Counted from the first letter of the stretch, positions 40,216 through 50,115 are shown. The stretch is 64,000 bases of DNA from Pseudomonadota bacterium (GCA_018241505.1 JAFEDS010000025.1:124001-188000); one strand, 5' to 3'. Notes: a model not told the origin generated them from the letters alone. A program made the numbers and translations.

Positions 40216-41817
40216 TCAGGGCAAGGGTTGCGCCGCGAACTTCGCGAAGAAGCTGCTCTTCTTCCACTGCGGTACCGCCGGCTCGTCCGCCACCTTCAAC
40301 GCCAACTGATAAACCAGCTTCGTGTAGGCCTCGGCGGCGGCAATATCGACGGGCTGTTCGAGATCGTCGGCCTGGCCGTGGTAGCGCTCGGAAAACCACT
40401 GCTTGTAGGTCGCTTCCTCGGTTGTATTCGCCTTCGGCGTCATCTGCAACATGATGGCCGGCGTGCCCTTGCGCACAAAGTTGTACTGGTCGGATCGCAC
40501 AAACACCAGGTGATCGGGTTGCGGATCGGGCACGAGCCGCACACCGGCCTGCGCTGCAACGGAACGGGCCACATCGCCCAACGAGCTCTCGTCCGCACCG
40601 AAGCCAACCACATCACGCAGCGGGTACAGCGGCAGAAACATATCCGAGTTGATATCGGCAATCAGATGCCCCGCGTGGCTGCTCGGATGCGCCGCGAAAT
40701 AACGTGACCCCAGCAAGCCTTTCTCCTCCGCGCAGACGGCGAGGAACACAACGGACCGGCGGGGCTTCGCCTTCGATGTGTGGAACATGCGCGCGGTCTC
40801 GAGAAGCGTTGCAATCCCTGAGGCATCATCCATGGCGCCGTGGAAAATCCCATTGCCGTGATCCGGCTTGCCGGTACCGAGGTGATCCAGGTGAGCCGAC
40901 AACACGACCGCTTCGGCTGCCAGCGTCGGATCGCTACCCGGCAACTCGCCAACAACATTGACGGATGTCAACGGTGTAACAACTGCCTCGACGTGCGCAT
41001 CGATCTGCGGAACCAGCTTCAGATGCGGCAATGGCTGGTGCGCATCGGCCAGCGCCACAATATCCGCGAAGCTCTTCCCCGAGCCGGCGAACAGGACCTG
41101 CGCCTTGCTCTCATCAAAGCTCGCGCCAAACATGAGCCCCTGGTAGCGCCGCAGGTTCTTCTCAGCCAGGACCATTCCCGGCTGTGTACCGGCCGCTTTC
41201 TGGCGCGCCCAGGGAACCTCGCGGTTCTTCGGCGAGGCCACCTGAATGACGCCCACGGCTCCAGATTTCTCCAGGTAGTGCGGCAGAACTTCAGCCACCG
41301 CATGCGCCCGATGCGCACCCGCAATCGAGTCGGGCCCGCCAACCAGAAACACAACAACGGCGCCACGAACATCCAAGCCCGCGAAATCGTCGTAGCCTTC
41401 TTCGGGCAGATGAATTCCATAGCCCGCAAACACCAGGGGCGCCGCCGTCGTTTTACGCTGCTGAATACCGGGGGACAGCACGAGATCATCACTCACATCG
41501 ACCGGCGCCGCCTGGGCCGATTTCAACATCACGCGCGAAGCGGCCGTTTGAATGGTCTGCACTTCAAACTCGACATTCTGGAAATAGCCTGCGGTGCCGG
41601 CAGGCTTCAGGCCCTCGCGCTCGAAGACGCCGGCGACATAGTCCGCGGCCTTGCGGTACCCCGGACTGCCGGTCAGTCGTCCCTGGAAGTCATCGGAGGC
41701 CAGTGTTTTGATGTGGCCCCACCAGGGACTATTGTCCTTGCCCGGCGCCGCGGAACGCGCAGCGATGCACACGAACGCCGACACCAGAAATGTCAATACA
41801 GTGAACCGTGATCTCAT
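40216..41817 (-). CDS. Secreted M28-family metallopeptidase
   Basis: This 533-residue protein has a signal peptide (MRSRFTVLTFLVSAFVCIAARS) and a PA-domain-containing M28 aminopeptidase architecture. Zinc ligands and catalytic residues fit LSAHLDHLG, GAMDDASGIA, AVCAEEKGLLGS, IADINSDMF and SERYHGQADD. It should remove amino-terminal residues from peptides in the periplasm or outside. The ATG after GAGGG is well supported; 11 further in-frame codons upstream are not. Confidence 0.93.
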   Translation of the reverse strand: MRSRFTVLTFLVSAFVCIAARSAAPGKDNSPWWGHIKTLASDDFQGRLTGSPGYRKAADYVAGVFEREGLKPAGTAGYFQNVEFEVQTIQTAASRVMLKSAQAAPVDVSDDLVLSPGIQQRKTTAAPLVFAGYGIHLPEEGYDDFAGLDVRGAVVVFLVGGPDSIAGAHRAHAVAEVLPHYLEKSGAVGVIQVASPKNREVPWARQKAAGTQPGMVLAEKNLRRYQGLMFGASFDESKAQVLFAGSGKSFADIVALADAHQPLPHLKLVPQIDAHVEAVVTPLTSVNVVGELPGSDPTLAAEAVVLSAHLDHLGTGKPDHGNGIFHGAMDDASGIATLLETARMFHTSKAKPRRSVVFLAVCAEEKGLLGSRYFAAHPSSHAGHLIADINSDMFLPLYPLRDVVGFGADESSLGDVARSVAAQAGVRLVPDPQPDHLVFVRSDQYNFVRKGTPAIMLQMTPKANTTEEATYKQWFSERYHGQADDLEQPVDIAAAEAYTKLVYQLALKVADEPAVPQWKKSSFFAKFAAQPLP

Positions 41818-41913
41818 GGGTCCCTCTTCCTTGTTATACGGCGGATGCAATCAGTGTAGCCTGTTCGCGCGGAAACGCTCGGGCTAATATCCACCGATGC
41901 CCGCCTTCAGTCC

Positions 41914-43518
41914 GTGTCGCCCGTGAGCTCCGTCAGCCGCTTCGAGCTGGTGCTCGTGTTGTTGAGCGCGGTCATCGGCTTGGAGCTGATTGCACGGCGG
42001 CTGCGCATGCCACCGGCCGCAGCGTTCATTCTTGGGGGCATTGCGCTCGCGCTCATTCCCGCAACTCCCGAGATCGAGCTGGATCCCGACCTCGTTCTGG
42101 TGCTGTTCCTGCCACCACTGCTGCTGTCGGGAGCGTATTTCACGGTGTGGCGCGACTTTCGTGCCAACCTGCGCGTGATCCTGCAACTTGCGATTGGCGC
42201 AGTCGTGTTCACCACGGCCGCGGTTGGCGTTGTCGTGCATTGGATGGTGCCCGGCCTGCCGTGGGCTGCGTGCTTTGCGCTAGGCGCCATCGTTTCACCG
42301 CCGGATGCCGTCGCCGCGAAGGCGGTTCTGCAGCGGATCGCGCTGCCTCCGAGGGTCACTGTGCTGCTTGAAGGCGAAAGCCTGGTCAACGACGCCACGG
42401 GCCTGGTTCTCTACCGCTTTGCCGTAGCGGCCGCGCTGACAGGCACATTCAGCGCCAGCAACGCGGTCATCACATTCGGCGTGCTGGCCATTGGCGGCGT
42501 GGCCGTCGGCATGGCGTTCGGCTGGCTCGTGACCGGTTGGTTGATCCGGATGCGCGATCCGACCCTGACCGTCATTGCCAGCTTTCTGACTGCCTGGATT
42601 TCCTACATTGCCGGCGAACACCTGCACGTGTCGGGGGTGCTGTGCACGGTCACATGCGGGCTGGTCATGGGATGGAAACAACATACGGTCCTGTCGGCCG
42701 CAACCCGGACTCAGGCCGGCGCTGTCTGGCAGGTTGTCAGCTTCATTCTGGAGTCGCTGATTTTCGTGTTGATCGGGCTTTCCCTGCGCGGCGTGCTGGC
42801 TCGCCTGGGCGGGAACCTGCACGCCCTGGACAGTCTCGCACCGGCGGCGCTCGCGACCATTGCAACCGTGATCCTGGCGCGTTTCATCTGGATCGTTCCC
42901 TCGACCTATCTGCCGCGCGCCCTCATTCCGGCGCTGCGGCGTATCGATCCCTACCCGCCTTTTGCGATTCCCGTTGTGATGAGTTGGGCGGGCATGCGCG
43001 GCGTAGTCAGCCTGGCCGCGGCCCTGGCGCTACCCCAGGGTTTTGCCGGCCGTGATTTCATTCTCGCCACCACGTTTGCCGTCATTCTCGTCACTGTGTT
43101 GGTGCAAGGCTCCACACTGGGTCCGTTGATTCGCTGGCTGCGACCCGCGGGCTTCACCATACTGCGCGGCGACCTGTTGCATGAAGATGAGGCGCGCGCC
43201 CGGGTGGCGGCAGCGCAGCTCGCCGAAGTCGAAAAGCACTCGCTCCAGGCGGACCACACACACAAACATCCGCGCCTGGTGGAGCAATACTCCTACCGCG
43301 CCAGGGCAAGCGCCCGCTTCAGTGAATCGAAGGGCTCTCTGATCCAACACAAGCGCGAGCATTTCCACGTGGTGTTGGCGGCGATCACCGCCGGGCGCGC
43401 GGAGATCCTGCGACTACACGCCTCCGGCTCGATTCATGACACGGTGTTGCATGCGCTGGAGCACGACCTCGACCTGGAGGAAATGACCGCGCGCCGCTAC
43501 CTGGGTGAAGCGGGCTGA
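41914..43518 (+). CDS. Na+/H+ antiporter (NhaP/CPA1 family)
   Basis: This 534-residue protein has about twelve membrane segments and CPA1 motifs: FLPPLLLSGAYFTVW, ALGAIVSPPDAVAAKAVLQ, LLEGESLVNDATGLVLYRFA with the ion-binding ND pair, and SWAGMRGVVSLAAALALP. The cytoplasmic C-terminal tail of about 100 residues is helical and charged. It should exchange Na+ for H+ in pH and salt homeostasis. It starts with GTG, with another GTG three codons later, so the exact start is uncertain. Confidence 0.92.
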   Translation: MSPVSSVSRFELVLVLLSAVIGLELIARRLRMPPAAAFILGGIALALIPATPEIELDPDLVLVLFLPPLLLSGAYFTVWRDFRANLRVILQLAIGAVVFTTAAVGVVVHWMVPGLPWAACFALGAIVSPPDAVAAKAVLQRIALPPRVTVLLEGESLVNDATGLVLYRFAVAAALTGTFSASNAVITFGVLAIGGVAVGMAFGWLVTGWLIRMRDPTLTVIASFLTAWISYIAGEHLHVSGVLCTVTCGLVMGWKQHTVLSAATRTQAGAVWQVVSFILESLIFVLIGLSLRGVLARLGGNLHALDSLAPAALATIATVILARFIWIVPSTYLPRALIPALRRIDPYPPFAIPVVMSWAGMRGVVSLAAALALPQGFAGRDFILATTFAVILVTVLVQGSTLGPLIRWLRPAGFTILRGDLLHEDEARARVAAAQLAEVEKHSLQADHTHKHPRLVEQYSYRARASARFSESKGSLIQHKREHFHVVLAAITAGRAEILRLHASGSIHDTVLHALEHDLDLEEMTARRYLGEAG

Positions 43519-43612
43519 CGTTGGCCGCAGCGCCAGGCGCAACCGCGACACTGGGCCCCGACCGCGGCGCCGAGCGCACCGCGGCGTCAGGCCCCACCGC
43601 AGCGCCGCTCGC

Positions 43613-43628
43613 GATCGCGTACGCGATC
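43613..43628. repeat. 16-base perfect palindrome between convergent genes
   Basis: GATCGCGTACGCGATC is a perfect palindrome seven bases beyond the end of the VOC gene, in a 116-base spacer between convergent genes. It has no loop or T-run. The rest of the spacer is GC-rich with repeated GCCGCAGCGCC-like words. Role unknown. Confidence 0.4.
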
Positions 43629-43634
43629 CGCGCT

Positions 43635-44396
43635 CTAATGCTTCGGCGCCACCAACGCGAAATACGCTCCCTGCGGATCTCTGCATTGAATGATGTACAT
43701 CGGTCCCGGCACCTCCTGCGGGCCATACACCACTTTGCCGCCTGCAGACGTTACGCGCTCGGCGGCGGCGTCAATGGCGGGTACATTGAAGTAAAAGCCC
43801 CAAAACGGGCACGGAATCGACGGCGGCCGGGCCATCATGCCCCCCACCGGCTCCGCGCCAGTTGCGAATAGCTGGTAGGTGCCGGTAGCCGACCCCATGT
43901 CGAACGCTTCGCCCTTCGTCCAGCCAAACATCCGCTGGTAGAAGTCGAATGCTGATTGCCATTCGCCGGCATACAACTCACGCCAACCAACCGTTCCGGT
44001 CGTCCCATTGGGCAGCGGAGGCGGTGCATCCTTGGTCAAGCCCTTGGCAAGCATGAATCCGGCACCCTGAGAATCAGAGACCACCGCGAACCGGATGACT
44101 CCGGCAACGGTAATGGGCCCCTTGTGCAGTTTCCCGCCCTCGCGCTCGAGCTTCTCTACGGCGGCGTCCACGTCGTCGACGGCGATGTAGCCCATCCACA
44201 CCGGCGGCACTCCTTGTGCCTCCTTAGGGATCGGCATCAATCCGGCCACACCCTGACCATTTACAGTAAAGAGACTGTATTCCTTGCCGTCCGCATCGGC
44301 TTTCTGGACACCCCACCCGACCACCTCGCCATAGAATCTAGCCGCCGCCTGGGTATCCGTTGTCATGACGTCGTACCAGAAGAATTGCCCGTGCAT
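43635..44396 (-). CDS. Two-domain VOC (glyoxalase/bleomycin-resistance-like) protein
   Basis: This 253-residue protein is a tandem of two vicinal-oxygen-chelate modules: the first begins FFWYDVMTTDTQAAARFYGEVVGW and ends near DSQGAGFMLAKG, the second runs from WRELYAGEWQSAFDFYQRMFGW to DPQGAYFALVAPKH. Such proteins use a metal centre in isomerases, dioxygenases or resistance proteins, and many are uncharacterised. No operon partner is seen; the nearest genes are convergent (antiporter) and 124 bases upstream (transporter), a gap where I see no gene. Confidence 0.9.
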   Translation of the reverse strand: MHGQFFWYDVMTTDTQAAARFYGEVVGWGVQKADADGKEYSLFTVNGQGVAGLMPIPKEAQGVPPVWMGYIAVDDVDAAVEKLEREGGKLHKGPITVAGVIRFAVVSDSQGAGFMLAKGLTKDAPPPLPNGTTGTVGWRELYAGEWQSAFDFYQRMFGWTKGEAFDMGSATGTYQLFATGAEPVGGMMARPPSIPCPFWGFYFNVPAIDAAAERVTSAGGKVVYGPQEVPGPMYIIQCRDPQGAYFALVAPKH

Positions 44397-44520
44397 CGCT
44401 ACTTACTCCGGTGAGGTGGACGGGATGAGCCCCGTGTCCACCCAAGGACGCACGAGCAGAGTCGGAATCGACAGGTCCGCAAATAGATTTTGCGAAGTAG
44501 CACTGGAGCGCAACTGTAGC

Positions 44521-45825
44521 TCAGGCCGGGCCCCGGTTCGGATCCGGGGGCGTGGTGGACCAAGCGGGTTTGGCGGAAGTGGCCCTGACCTTCACGGGCG
44601 CGGTCTCGGGCAACTGGAAGAGCGCAATCAGTCCGATGATCACCCCACAAAACATGTACCACGCGGGCGCGAGAGGATTGCCGGTGGCGCGGATCAGCCA
44701 CGCGACCGTGAACTGCGCGGAGCCGCCGAACACCGAAATGGCCAGCGCGTAAATCAACGCCAGCCCACCGGAACGCACTCGTTGCGGCAGCGACTCGGTG
44801 ATGGCCACAATCACCGTAGCCGACGACAGTGTCGAAATCGATGCCAGCAGCCCACAGGCGCTGTACAGGGCCGCTCCGGTGCGCAGTTGATCCAACATCC
44901 AGAAAGTGGGAAAGACCGCGACCGCCAGAAACATCCAGGGAATGATCATGATCGGCTTGCGGCCGAACCGGTCGGATAACCAGCCACCGAGGGAATCACA
45001 AAACACGCCGCTGAGACCGATCACGGCGGTCGCCCCGAAGGCAATCTTCGCGGGCATCCCCAACGTCACACTGGCATACGTCGTCATGTATTGAAGCAGG
45101 TAGTTGGTGGTTGTGGCCGTACTGAGCAGAACCAGGCCCAACACCACGATCCGCGCATAGCCGTGCGGCGGGGGTCCGTCCATTTCAGGCACGGACGGCT
45201 TCAAGGTCTCTTCCATCCGGCGCCGCATGAAAAATCCGAAAGGAACGATCGAGGCCCCCAGAAGCAGAGCGACTCGCCAGCCCCAGGCGTCCAGGGCAGC
45301 CGTGTCCAGGACGCTGGCCAGTCCAACACCGACCAGGCCGGCCACGAACACTGCAAAATCGGCGCTCGTGGCCTGTAACGAAACATACAGACCTCGCCGC
45401 AGCGGCGGCGCCACCTCCATCAGGAACGCCGTGCTCGGACCCACTTCGCCGCCGAGGGCAAATCCCTGTACCAATCGCAGGACAATCGCGAGCAGGGGCG
45501 CATAGATGCCAATGGAGGCGTATGGCGGAATGAGCGGCAGCCCGATGACCCCAACGCCGATCAAAAAGAAGGACAGCAGCATGGCCGGTTTACGTCCGAG
45601 CCGATCGCCGAGCCGTCCAATCACCAGGGCTCCCAACGGCCGCGACAGAAATCCAACCCCAAACGTCGCCAGGGAGGCCAACAGGCTGGTCCCCGGCGTG
45701 TTCGACGGAAAGAACGCCCGCCCTATCTGGGATGCAAAAAACGCATAGGTGACAAAATCGTAATATTCCAGCCCGTTGCCAACGATGACGGCCAACACCT
45801 GCTTGAAGGGCGGGTGTTGCCGCAT
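44521..45825 (-). CDS. MFS transporter of the MHS (metabolite:H+ symporter) family
   Basis: This 434-residue protein has twelve predicted helices and MHS-family marks: VIVGNGLEYYDFVTYAFFASQIGRAFFP at the N-terminus, RPLGALVIGRLGDRLGRKPAML, LVQGFALGGEVGPSTAFLMEVAP, GWLSDRFGRKPIMI and ITESLPQRVRSGGLALIYALA. These carriers import organic acids or osmolytes with protons. Its ATG begins immediately after the receptor stop codon with no gap, so outer- and inner-membrane uptake of one compound are translated together. The cargo is unknown. Confidence 0.92.
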   Translation of the reverse strand: MRQHPPFKQVLAVIVGNGLEYYDFVTYAFFASQIGRAFFPSNTPGTSLLASLATFGVGFLSRPLGALVIGRLGDRLGRKPAMLLSFFLIGVGVIGLPLIPPYASIGIYAPLLAIVLRLVQGFALGGEVGPSTAFLMEVAPPLRRGLYVSLQATSADFAVFVAGLVGVGLASVLDTAALDAWGWRVALLLGASIVPFGFFMRRRMEETLKPSVPEMDGPPPHGYARIVVLGLVLLSTATTTNYLLQYMTTYASVTLGMPAKIAFGATAVIGLSGVFCDSLGGWLSDRFGRKPIMIIPWMFLAVAVFPTFWMLDQLRTGAALYSACGLLASISTLSSATVIVAITESLPQRVRSGGLALIYALAISVFGGSAQFTVAWLIRATGNPLAPAWYMFCGVIIGLIALFQLPETAPVKVRATSAKPAWSTTPPDPNRGPA

Positions 45826-48252
45826 TCAGAACTTCACGTGGCCGTATAGCCCGAATGTTCGCGGCTGGTTGGTGATGTAACCCACGCGAGCACTGCGGCC
45901 GCGCTCATAGTCGAGTGCCAGCCGGGCCGTCTCGTCCCAGAGATTGTTGCAATAGAAAGCAGCCTCCCAACGGGTGGTCCGGATGCCGAAGCGCACATTG
46001 CCGAGCGAGTAGCCGGGCAACTCGGCATTGAAATTGATCTGGCTGGTCGTCAAGGGGCCGCCGTAGGGAATCAATCGGGCCGCATTGGGCGAAGGACCGC
46101 CAATGGACCCGAAGCCGTCTTCTTCATTTTCGAACTGCGAGAACGAGGAACCGATGTATTGAATAGTAGCCATGGCGAAGAAATCCCGCTCGGAATTCAT
46201 CGGCACGGTATAACCGAGACTGCCGACTGCCTGGAATTCGGGTGCGGTGGGCAGGCGGTTACCGGCTGCGAGACCGCCCACGACCACCTGTGTGCCGTCC
46301 GGGAGAGTGGACACCACCGACGATTTTAACTTGGCATTCACGTACGTAGCCGAAACGCCGAAATCCCAGTTGGAAGTCGGCCGGGCGAACAGCTCCGCCT
46401 CGATACCCTCGCTGCGCGCTTTGGGAACATTGAAGACGATTCGGGACGAGCAGGTTCCGGCTGTCGTCGTCGCCTGCAGGTCCTTGATGTCGTCGTAGAA
46501 CGCCGCGACATTGAATGTCACGCGTTGGTCCAGGAAGCGCATTTTCGCCCCGACCTCGTAGTTCCAGTTGTGCTCGTCCTTCCAGTTCTTCTGGTTGCCG
46601 AAGACTGCAATATCCTGGGCCGAACACAGTGGGATGTTGATCGGATCGTTGATACCGCCCAGGCGAAATCCACGAGCCGCCTGGACGTTGAATTGCATAT
46701 CCTCATCGACCTTGTAGCTCACGATGGCGCGCGGCGAGATGCCGTTCGATGACGTGTCTCCCGGTATGCCGCCCGGAGGCGTCGGGCTGGCAAACACACC
46801 ACCGAAATTCAGCACGCGCTCTTCGGAGAACTTGTAGTACCGCAGGCCTCCGGTCACCGACACGCTTTCGGTCGCCTTGTAAGTCGCTTCGCCGAACGCC
46901 GCGTACTGCTTCAACCTGTAGGTCAGGTCCGAATAAAACGGCGTGTTGGGCGGGGCATTGTTGGCGGCACTGTCGGTGCCGATCAACGTCTGCGTGAGCG
47001 CGTCATATCCCGGTGTCGGCAGGTCCTGACCATACCGGCGATTGACGTGTTGAAAGAAGCCGCCGACCAGCCAGATGAGGGGACTGTCGCCCGCCGATGC
47101 GAGCCGCAGCTCCTGGCTGAGCACGTTCAGATGGGTCCGATCAAAGAGCGGCGAGCTGATTCGTACCTGGTCCCCATCGCCGCCCAGATCGTACGTGACG
47201 CTGCCGGTGAGTTGCGTCGCATCGCGCAGAACCTGCACCCTGCGATGGGTGTAGGAGGTAATCGACGTGGCGGTTACGGGGCCGAAGCTGTAGTCGACCT
47301 TCAGATCGGTCAGCGTGAAGTCATCGTGGATGCCTTCCTGCTGCTGGGTGAACTGCTCGCGATCGCCGATGGTGATCGGAGGTTGTGTGGTGGTGTAGGG
47401 ATTCGCCAGGATGTTATAGAGATCGACTCGCGGATAGCCGTCCGTCACCAGGCTCTGGAACACCAGGCGGGGTGTAATTGACAGCCCCTCGACGGGTTGA
47501 AACAGCACCGCAATGCGGCCGCCGCTCCGGTCGCCATCATTGACATCCTTTCTGATGCTGCCACCCGGTTGGATTGCATCAATGAATCCGGGCAGGTGAT
47601 GGTAGTAACCCACCAGGCGTGCCGCCGCTACCTCACCCATCGGCAGATTGACTGCGGCTCTGACGGAGCCTCCCTCATCGCCATGCTGGACGTCTTCGAA
47701 GGACGCATCCGCGGCACCTTCGAATTGTCCGAGGCGCGGTTGACGCGTGATGTAGCGAACCGTGCCGGCCTCGGAGCCCGCACCAAACAGCGTGCCCTGT
47801 GGGCCGCGCAGGACCTCGAACCTGTCGAGATCAAACAATTCGAGGTCGGGAGTGAACAAGGCCACCGAAATCGGCGACTCGTCCAGGTAAACACCGACCT
47901 GCTCCTTGACTCCCGGTTGATCGCGAATGACCTGGCCCGCGCTGATGCCGCGGATGGCCATCTGACTTTGCCCGGGACCTAAGTCGGCAATGGTGAGGCC
48001 GGCAATATTGCGGGCGAGATCCACCACGTTGCCGGAGCCGGAATTGCGGATTTGTTCCTCGGATGAGGAGGCCACCGAGAAGGGAACATCCTGCAGGTTG
48101 GCCACGCGCTTTTGTGCCGTGACCAGGACCTCTTCCAGGGTATCGCCGTTCTGTTGCCCGAAACTAACAGAGCTGACGGTCAGTGTGGCGGCCGTGAGCG
48201 CAACCGCGGCAAAGTGCGGCCGGCGGCCTGTGGGGAACTCCTTCGCATCCAT
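45826..48252 (-). CDS. TonB-dependent receptor (MHS transporter operon)
   Basis: This 808-residue outer-membrane receptor has a signal region (FAAVALTAATLTVSSVSFGQ), TonB-box-like TLEEVLVTAQKRVANLQDVP, plug (GVYLDESPISVALFTPDLELFDLDRFEVLRGPQGTLFGAGSEAGTVRYITRQP in pieces) and a barrel ending in TFGLYGHVKF. The ATG chosen follows a GGGG-AGGG-rich stretch; the frame stays open 77 codons upstream without support. Its stop abuts the MHS transporter start, so the pair is an operon. A GntR-type palindrome lies 174 bases upstream of the start. The ligand is unknown; a small organic acid would fit the partner. Confidence 0.93.
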   Translation of the reverse strand: MDAKEFPTGRRPHFAAVALTAATLTVSSVSFGQQNGDTLEEVLVTAQKRVANLQDVPFSVASSSEEQIRNSGSGNVVDLARNIAGLTIADLGPGQSQMAIRGISAGQVIRDQPGVKEQVGVYLDESPISVALFTPDLELFDLDRFEVLRGPQGTLFGAGSEAGTVRYITRQPRLGQFEGAADASFEDVQHGDEGGSVRAAVNLPMGEVAAARLVGYYHHLPGFIDAIQPGGSIRKDVNDGDRSGGRIAVLFQPVEGLSITPRLVFQSLVTDGYPRVDLYNILANPYTTTQPPITIGDREQFTQQQEGIHDDFTLTDLKVDYSFGPVTATSITSYTHRRVQVLRDATQLTGSVTYDLGGDGDQVRISSPLFDRTHLNVLSQELRLASAGDSPLIWLVGGFFQHVNRRYGQDLPTPGYDALTQTLIGTDSAANNAPPNTPFYSDLTYRLKQYAAFGEATYKATESVSVTGGLRYYKFSEERVLNFGGVFASPTPPGGIPGDTSSNGISPRAIVSYKVDEDMQFNVQAARGFRLGGINDPINIPLCSAQDIAVFGNQKNWKDEHNWNYEVGAKMRFLDQRVTFNVAAFYDDIKDLQATTTAGTCSSRIVFNVPKARSEGIEAELFARPTSNWDFGVSATYVNAKLKSSVVSTLPDGTQVVVGGLAAGNRLPTAPEFQAVGSLGYTVPMNSERDFFAMATIQYIGSSFSQFENEEDGFGSIGGPSPNAARLIPYGGPLTTSQINFNAELPGYSLGNVRFGIRTTRWEAAFYCNNLWDETARLALDYERGRSARVGYITNQPRTFGLYGHVKF

Positions 48253-48425
48253 AGCCCTACCCCTGCTGCAGCGCGTCAGCGCCGCGTCGTTGTTGTTAGG
48301 ATTCAGGAAGCACGGGCGTTTCGCCCGTTCCACGCACCGAGAGCTTGCCGCCGCCAACTGGCGGAAGTCAATACGCGACGTTAGGCACCCGCTGAACGTC
48401 GCGCGCGCAAAGATCCAACACTGAC

Positions 48426-48437
48426 ATCGTATACGAT
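48426..48437. promoter_or_regulatory. GntR-type palindrome upstream of the receptor-MHS operon
   Basis: ATCGTATACGAT is a perfect 12-base palindrome with the GTATAC core common to operators of FCD-type GntR regulators. It lies in the 244-base spacer between the receptor and the acyltransferase gene, where I see no gene. No GntR gene is in the window, so the regulator would be encoded elsewhere. Confidence 0.45.
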
Positions 48438-48496
48438 CGAACCGGGCCATTGCGGCCGGCAGGAGCGCCGCCGTGTTGCGCATTTCCCACGGGATT

Positions 48497-49624
48497 TCAA
48501 AAATGCGCGGCCACGGCCACCCTGCCCCGGTTTTTGCGCAGCCAGCGGTTCATGGGCTCCGAATACGAGCGCGCGACGGCTTCACCGAGCAGCGCGGCCC
48601 CGAGAATCGTCGCTATGAACAACAGCGCCACTGGAGTTTTGAACAGTCGAAACGAGGCAAACACGACAAACATATGCGTCAGGTAGATCTCATAGCTGCG
48701 TTGTCCGAGCCCGGTCAAGGGCAGCAGGACACGCGGCGCCGCCCACTGACTCTGGGCCGAGGCGGTGATGACCAGGCACGTTCCAATCGCGACCACGGTC
48801 ATGTCCAGACCGCTCGATCCGAGCCCCCACGCCTCGGCGAGATTCGAGAAGCCCAGGCTGAACGTCAACAGCGCCGCACCGGCCAATCCCAGCCATCTCA
48901 CAACCGGCCGCGACAAGGTGCGACCCGATAATCCGAGCGCAGTGAGACAACCGAAGGCAATCGCATCCATGCCACCCAGGTAGGAATACTCGTGCCACAC
49001 TTCATTTCCCTGCGAAAAGACTGTACGCGCGATGGGACCCAACACAATGAGGACACACAACAGGACGATGAGCCCCTTGCCGCGCAACCAGCGGGTGAGC
49101 GGGAAGAACAGATAAAACATCTCTTCCACCGAAAGCGACCAGAGGATGTCCCAGTTCCCCGGCAGGTAGCCGCGCGTGGCTTCGAGCCAGTTGACATGCA
49201 GTGTCAACGCAGCAAACAGCGCCCGAGCCAGCCCGCCGGCGGCGTCCGGGACCACGAAATCCTTCAAACCGACCGCGTGCAGCACACTCAACACCAGCAG
49301 CAGGACAATCATCAGGGGGGCAATTCGCGCAAAGCGCAGCCAGTAGAACGCGGGGGGCTCGAGACGTGACAGTGAGCCCCAACGCCGCAGCGAGGTGGAG
49401 GTAATGAGAAAACCCGAGACCGCGAAGAAAATCTGCACTCCCATCTGGCCGCTCCAGAACACAGTGGCGACGAGTTGGTCCGGTAACCCCGCGGTGTACG
49501 GGATCTTCGCCAGGAACAGGCGCATGTTCACGTGATTGAGCAGCACCGTCAGGATCGCAAGACCCCGCAGCAGATCGACCCCGTCGAGACGCGGACCCGT
49601 TGGGCGGCCGGCGCTGGCGCTCAA
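48497..49624 (-). CDS. Acyltransferase-3 family membrane protein
   Basis: This 375-residue inner-membrane protein has the acyltransferase-3 pattern: RLDGVDLLRGLAILTVLLNHV with the catalytic-site histidine, QIFFAVSGFLITS, WLRFARIAPLMIVLLL, LWSLSVEEMFYLFFPL and SYEIYLTHMFVVF. Family members O-acylate cell-surface polysaccharides or lipids. It starts with TTG overlapping the OsmC stop by four bases; this rare start is supported only by coupling. The acceptor is unknown. Confidence 0.88.
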   Translation of the reverse strand: MSASAGRPTGPRLDGVDLLRGLAILTVLLNHVNMRLFLAKIPYTAGLPDQLVATVFWSGQMGVQIFFAVSGFLITSTSLRRWGSLSRLEPPAFYWLRFARIAPLMIVLLLVLSVLHAVGLKDFVVPDAAGGLARALFAALTLHVNWLEATRGYLPGNWDILWSLSVEEMFYLFFPLTRWLRGKGLIVLLCVLIVLGPIARTVFSQGNEVWHEYSYLGGMDAIAFGCLTALGLSGRTLSRPVVRWLGLAGAALLTFSLGFSNLAEAWGLGSSGLDMTVVAIGTCLVITASAQSQWAAPRVLLPLTGLGQRSYEIYLTHMFVVFASFRLFKTPVALLFIATILGAALLGEAVARSYSEPMNRWLRKNRGRVAVAAHF

Positions 49625-50115
49625 CTTCCCGTCGTACCGTCAGCGGCGTCGAACTTCACAACCACTTCAGTCTTGACTGAGTTGGCAATGAAGCATTGCT
49701 CGTGCGACTCATGGTGGAGATGTTCTTCATCGGCGCGCGTCGGCCGCTTCTCGCCGCTGTAGACGATCTTGGGATTGAGGGTGACCTGGCTCACCCACGG
49801 CACCTTTCGCTCGTTCTTGGTGATGACGCCCACGGCTTCATCGTCGTAACTGTCAACCTGGAATCCTTTGCGGCCGGCCAGATATAGAAAGGTCAACATG
49901 TGGCAGCTCGACAAAGACGCCACGAAGGCCTCTTCCGGGTCCACATTCGCAGGATTTGAATACGGCACCGGCACAACCGAGGGTGACGGTGAAGCGGGCA
50001 CGACCGCGCCCCCATCGAAGGTCCACGTGTGCTCGCGGGAGTACTTACCTTTGAGGAATTCGTCGCTGGTGCGCTTCCAGCGGATGGTCGCTATGTGGTT
50101 GGACACGAGTGTCAT
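49621..50115 (-). CDS. OsmC/Ohr-family peroxiredoxin-like protein
   Basis: This 164-residue cytoplasmic protein belongs to the OsmC family of thiol peroxidases that reduce organic hydroperoxides. The two redox cysteines appear in ASLSSCHMLTFLYLA and HEQCFIANSVKTEVVV, with DPEEAFVASL before the first. I chose the ATG starting MTLVSNHIATIRW; an extra 11 codons upstream lack support. Its promoter must overlap that of the divergent aroG leader, which starts 21 bases away. The acyltransferase follows with a four-base overlap. Confidence 0.9.
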   Translation of the reverse strand: MTLVSNHIATIRWKRTSDEFLKGKYSREHTWTFDGGAVVPASPSPSVVPVPYSNPANVDPEEAFVASLSSCHMLTFLYLAGRKGFQVDSYDDEAVGVITKNERKVPWVSQVTLNPKIVYSGEKRPTRADEEHLHHESHEQCFIANSVKTEVVVKFDAADGTTGS

